A stretch of DNA of 46,940 bases, taken from positions 1-46,940 of the forward strand of contig JABABZ010000003.1 in the NCBI GenBank assembly GCA_014237965.1, read 5' to 3'. The translations under genes and the position numbers were made by a program. Below the pieces are notes generated by a model. It was not told where the DNA came from and searched no databases. It saw only the letters and a list, made by a program, of their open reading frames with translations. The DNA is from Phycisphaerales bacterium. GTDB taxonomy: Bacteria; Planctomycetota; Phycisphaerae; Phycisphaerales; SM1A02. Shown in pieces: positions 45,351-46,940 of the stretch. Each line of letters opens with the position of its first letter. Positions within the stretch are counted from its first letter, which is position 1.

Positions 45351-46187
45351 ATGCCGATGCCTTCCATGATCCTCATCGCCTTTTCCCTCGTCGTCTTCGC
45401 GGCGACGGCTTTCGGGCAGTCTTCCCCTTCGGAGAAGACGCCGGCAAAACCTCGTGTCGTTCAGGACCAGCCGTCCGCCGATGAAGAGCAGCCGGATCTC
45501 TCGGATCGGATGCACAGAGGAAGCCCGCGATCGGAGGGCGGAGACCGCCCCGGTGGTCGCGGAGGTTTCATGATCGGCGGTGGCGGAAATCGCGAGAACG
45601 GTCGAGGCGGAATGGGTCGACGTCCCATCACCGAAGCAGACATCGAGACCATGATCGAGATCGCGGACTCCATTTCCCCAAAGTGGGCTTCCGAACTTCG
45701 AACGATGATGGCCGGCGATCCCGAGAAGGCGCGACAGATCATGAGAAAGTCGGGCCGACGGCTCTTCGGGTTGGTCATGCTCAAGGAGAAGAAGCCCGAA
45801 CTCTTCGAGACCCGCGTGGAGGAGCTGCGAGTCCAGTTCGAAATCCGCGCGACCTATGCGAGTTACCAGGACGCCTTGAAGGCGGGTGATGAACCCGCGA
45901 TCTTGACGTACGGGTCCAGTCTGAAGAGCCTCGCCTCGAAGATCGTCGATCTTGAATTGAAGTCGCGGGCGATGGAACTGGCGGCACTCGATCAGGCGGT
46001 TCAGGAGATGCGGCTGAAGCTGCAGCAGGAGATCAAGGAGTCCGCCGAGCGGATCACCGGGATGATCGAGGGGCTGCTCAAGCCGGAACCGGAACAACCC
46101 GAGCAACTCGATTCGGAATCGAATGGTCCCTCCGAGGCTCATTCGAGCAGGTCTGGTGTGAAAGACGCGTCAGCGACCTCGGGTTGA
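45351..46187 (+). CDS. Secreted Gly/Arg-rich, helix-rich protein of unknown function
   Basis: Signal peptide MILIAFSLVVFAATAFGQ; GGDRPGGRGGFMIGGGGNRENGRGGMGRR; long amphipathic helices. Confidence 0.7.
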   Translation: MPMPSMILIAFSLVVFAATAFGQSSPSEKTPAKPRVVQDQPSADEEQPDLSDRMHRGSPRSEGGDRPGGRGGFMIGGGGNRENGRGGMGRRPITEADIETMIEIADSISPKWASELRTMMAGDPEKARQIMRKSGRRLFGLVMLKEKKPELFETRVEELRVQFEIRATYASYQDALKAGDEPAILTYGSSLKSLASKIVDLELKSRAMELAALDQAVQEMRLKLQQEIKESAERITGMIEGLLKPEPEQPEQLDSESNGPSEAHSSRSGVKDASATSG

Positions 46188-46199
46188 TCGAACTCTCGA

Positions 46200-46940
46200 A
46201 TGGCCGGAACCATCAGCATTCAAACCACCGCGACTCCGGAATCCTCCCGGATCCGTCGGCGATCGTCGGGATGGGCCGGGCCCATCGGGCTCGTCATTCT
46301 GGTGCTGGTTGGCGTGGGGTGTTTCGCCACGCTTCCCTGGACGATCGGACAGATCGACGTCGCGGGCGGAGTCGAGCGCCGTTATGAAGCGGGGGACCTC
46401 TCGCTCAATCTCCTTCCGCCATCGATCCTCGGATACGGCGAAGGGGACTCGACGAGGGTTGACGAAGCGATCGAGAAGGGTGGATTCGTCCCCTCGCTCG
46501 CGATGGGGACCGACAAGCTCGGTCGAAGCGTGCTGGCTCGAGTGCTGCTTGGTGGTGGGGTGAGTCTGGGCATCGGCCTCGCCTCCGCGATCATCGCCGT
46601 CTCGATCGGAACCCTGCTGGGCGGAATCGCCGGTTTCGTCGGAGGCCGGGTCGACGCCGCGATCATGCGGGTCGTGGACGTGCTCTACGGGTTGCCCTAC
46701 ATCCTGCTCGTCGTGCTCATCTCGGTCGCCGCCGATGGGGTCATCGGCCGTCTGGGGCTTGATCCCTCCTCCAGCGCCCGCCAACTCGTCAACGTGGCCA
46801 CCCTGCTGGTGGCCATCGGTGGCGTGGGGTGGCTGACCACGGCCCGGGTCATCCGCGGTCAGGTCCTCAGTCTTCGATCGCAGCCCTTCATGGAGGCGTG
46901 TCGAGCGCAGGGAATGGGACCCGCCCGGCAGTTCCTGCAG
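46200..46940 (+). CDS. ABC transporter permease, OppC/DppC type (partial, runs off the window edge)
   Basis: MAGTISIQTTATPESS...; LAMGTDKLGRSVLARVLLGGGVSLGIGLASAIIAVSIGTLLGGIAGFVGGRVDAAIMRVVDVLYGLPYILLVVLI. Confidence 0.92.
   Translation, partial: MAGTISIQTTATPESSRIRRRSSGWAGPIGLVILVLVGVGCFATLPWTIGQIDVAGGVERRYEAGDLSLNLLPPSILGYGEGDSTRVDEAIEKGGFVPSLAMGTDKLGRSVLARVLLGGGVSLGIGLASAIIAVSIGTLLGGIAGFVGGRVDAAIMRVVDVLYGLPYILLVVLISVAADGVIGRLGLDPSSSARQLVNVATLLVAIGGVGWLTTARVIRGQVLSLRSQPFMEACRAQGMGPARQFLQ

Noticed and set aside
44592-46142. 516-aa minus-strand ORF antisense to the ECF-associated genes
   Set aside because: Low-complexity Ser/Arg-rich translation, no motifs; the plus strand fits operon structure.
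1-46940. tRNA, rRNA, transposase, integrase, phage, restriction-modification or classic defence genes
   Set aside because: None recognised on reading; absence not confirmed by tRNAscan, Infernal or defence-system HMMs.

Overview
The window is a GC-rich bacterial chromosomal segment. Gene content and PAPG-type PEP-CTERM, FtsK-free pilin-like and LPS genes fit a Planctomycetota/Phycisphaerae-like Gram-negative; this taxonomy is inferred, not computed. About 40 CDS are supported. They include type II secretion gspE/gspF, a CoA-transferase subunit A, an MFS transporter, an atypical sigma-70 factor, ndk, a two-gene DNA topoisomerase VI operon (top6B-top6A), a sensor kinase, a cold-shock protein, rpsO/pnp, an acyl-CoA carboxylase carboxyltransferase, an FkbM methyltransferase, a PEP-CTERM-like DNRLRE protein, rdgB, a YkgJ-type protein and an acyltransferase. 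They continue with a GT2/flippase-like pair, a ClpP-class protease/NfeD/FloA operon, two tandem pilin-like proteins, RidA, a Ser/Thr kinase, a tightly overlapping LPS operon (GT9-maf-unknown membrane protein-lpxK-hldE), HU, dnaB, an ECF sigma operon and an OppC-like permease. The observations most worth follow-up are: (1) a bacterial Topo VI whose subunits carry histone-H1-like Lys-rich tails at the B C-terminus and A N-terminus; (2) an in-frame amber codon inside the conserved N-terminal motif of hldE, in an otherwise intact coupled operon; (3) two distant secreted paralogs with Gly/Lys-rich tails; (4) an unlisted 46-aa ORF joined by ATGA overlaps to the ECF sigma gene and its putative anti-sigma gene; (5) a hairpin leader upstream of rpsO. 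No rRNA, tRNA, CRISPR array or transposase was recognised. All calls come from reading the sequence; no database searches were run.
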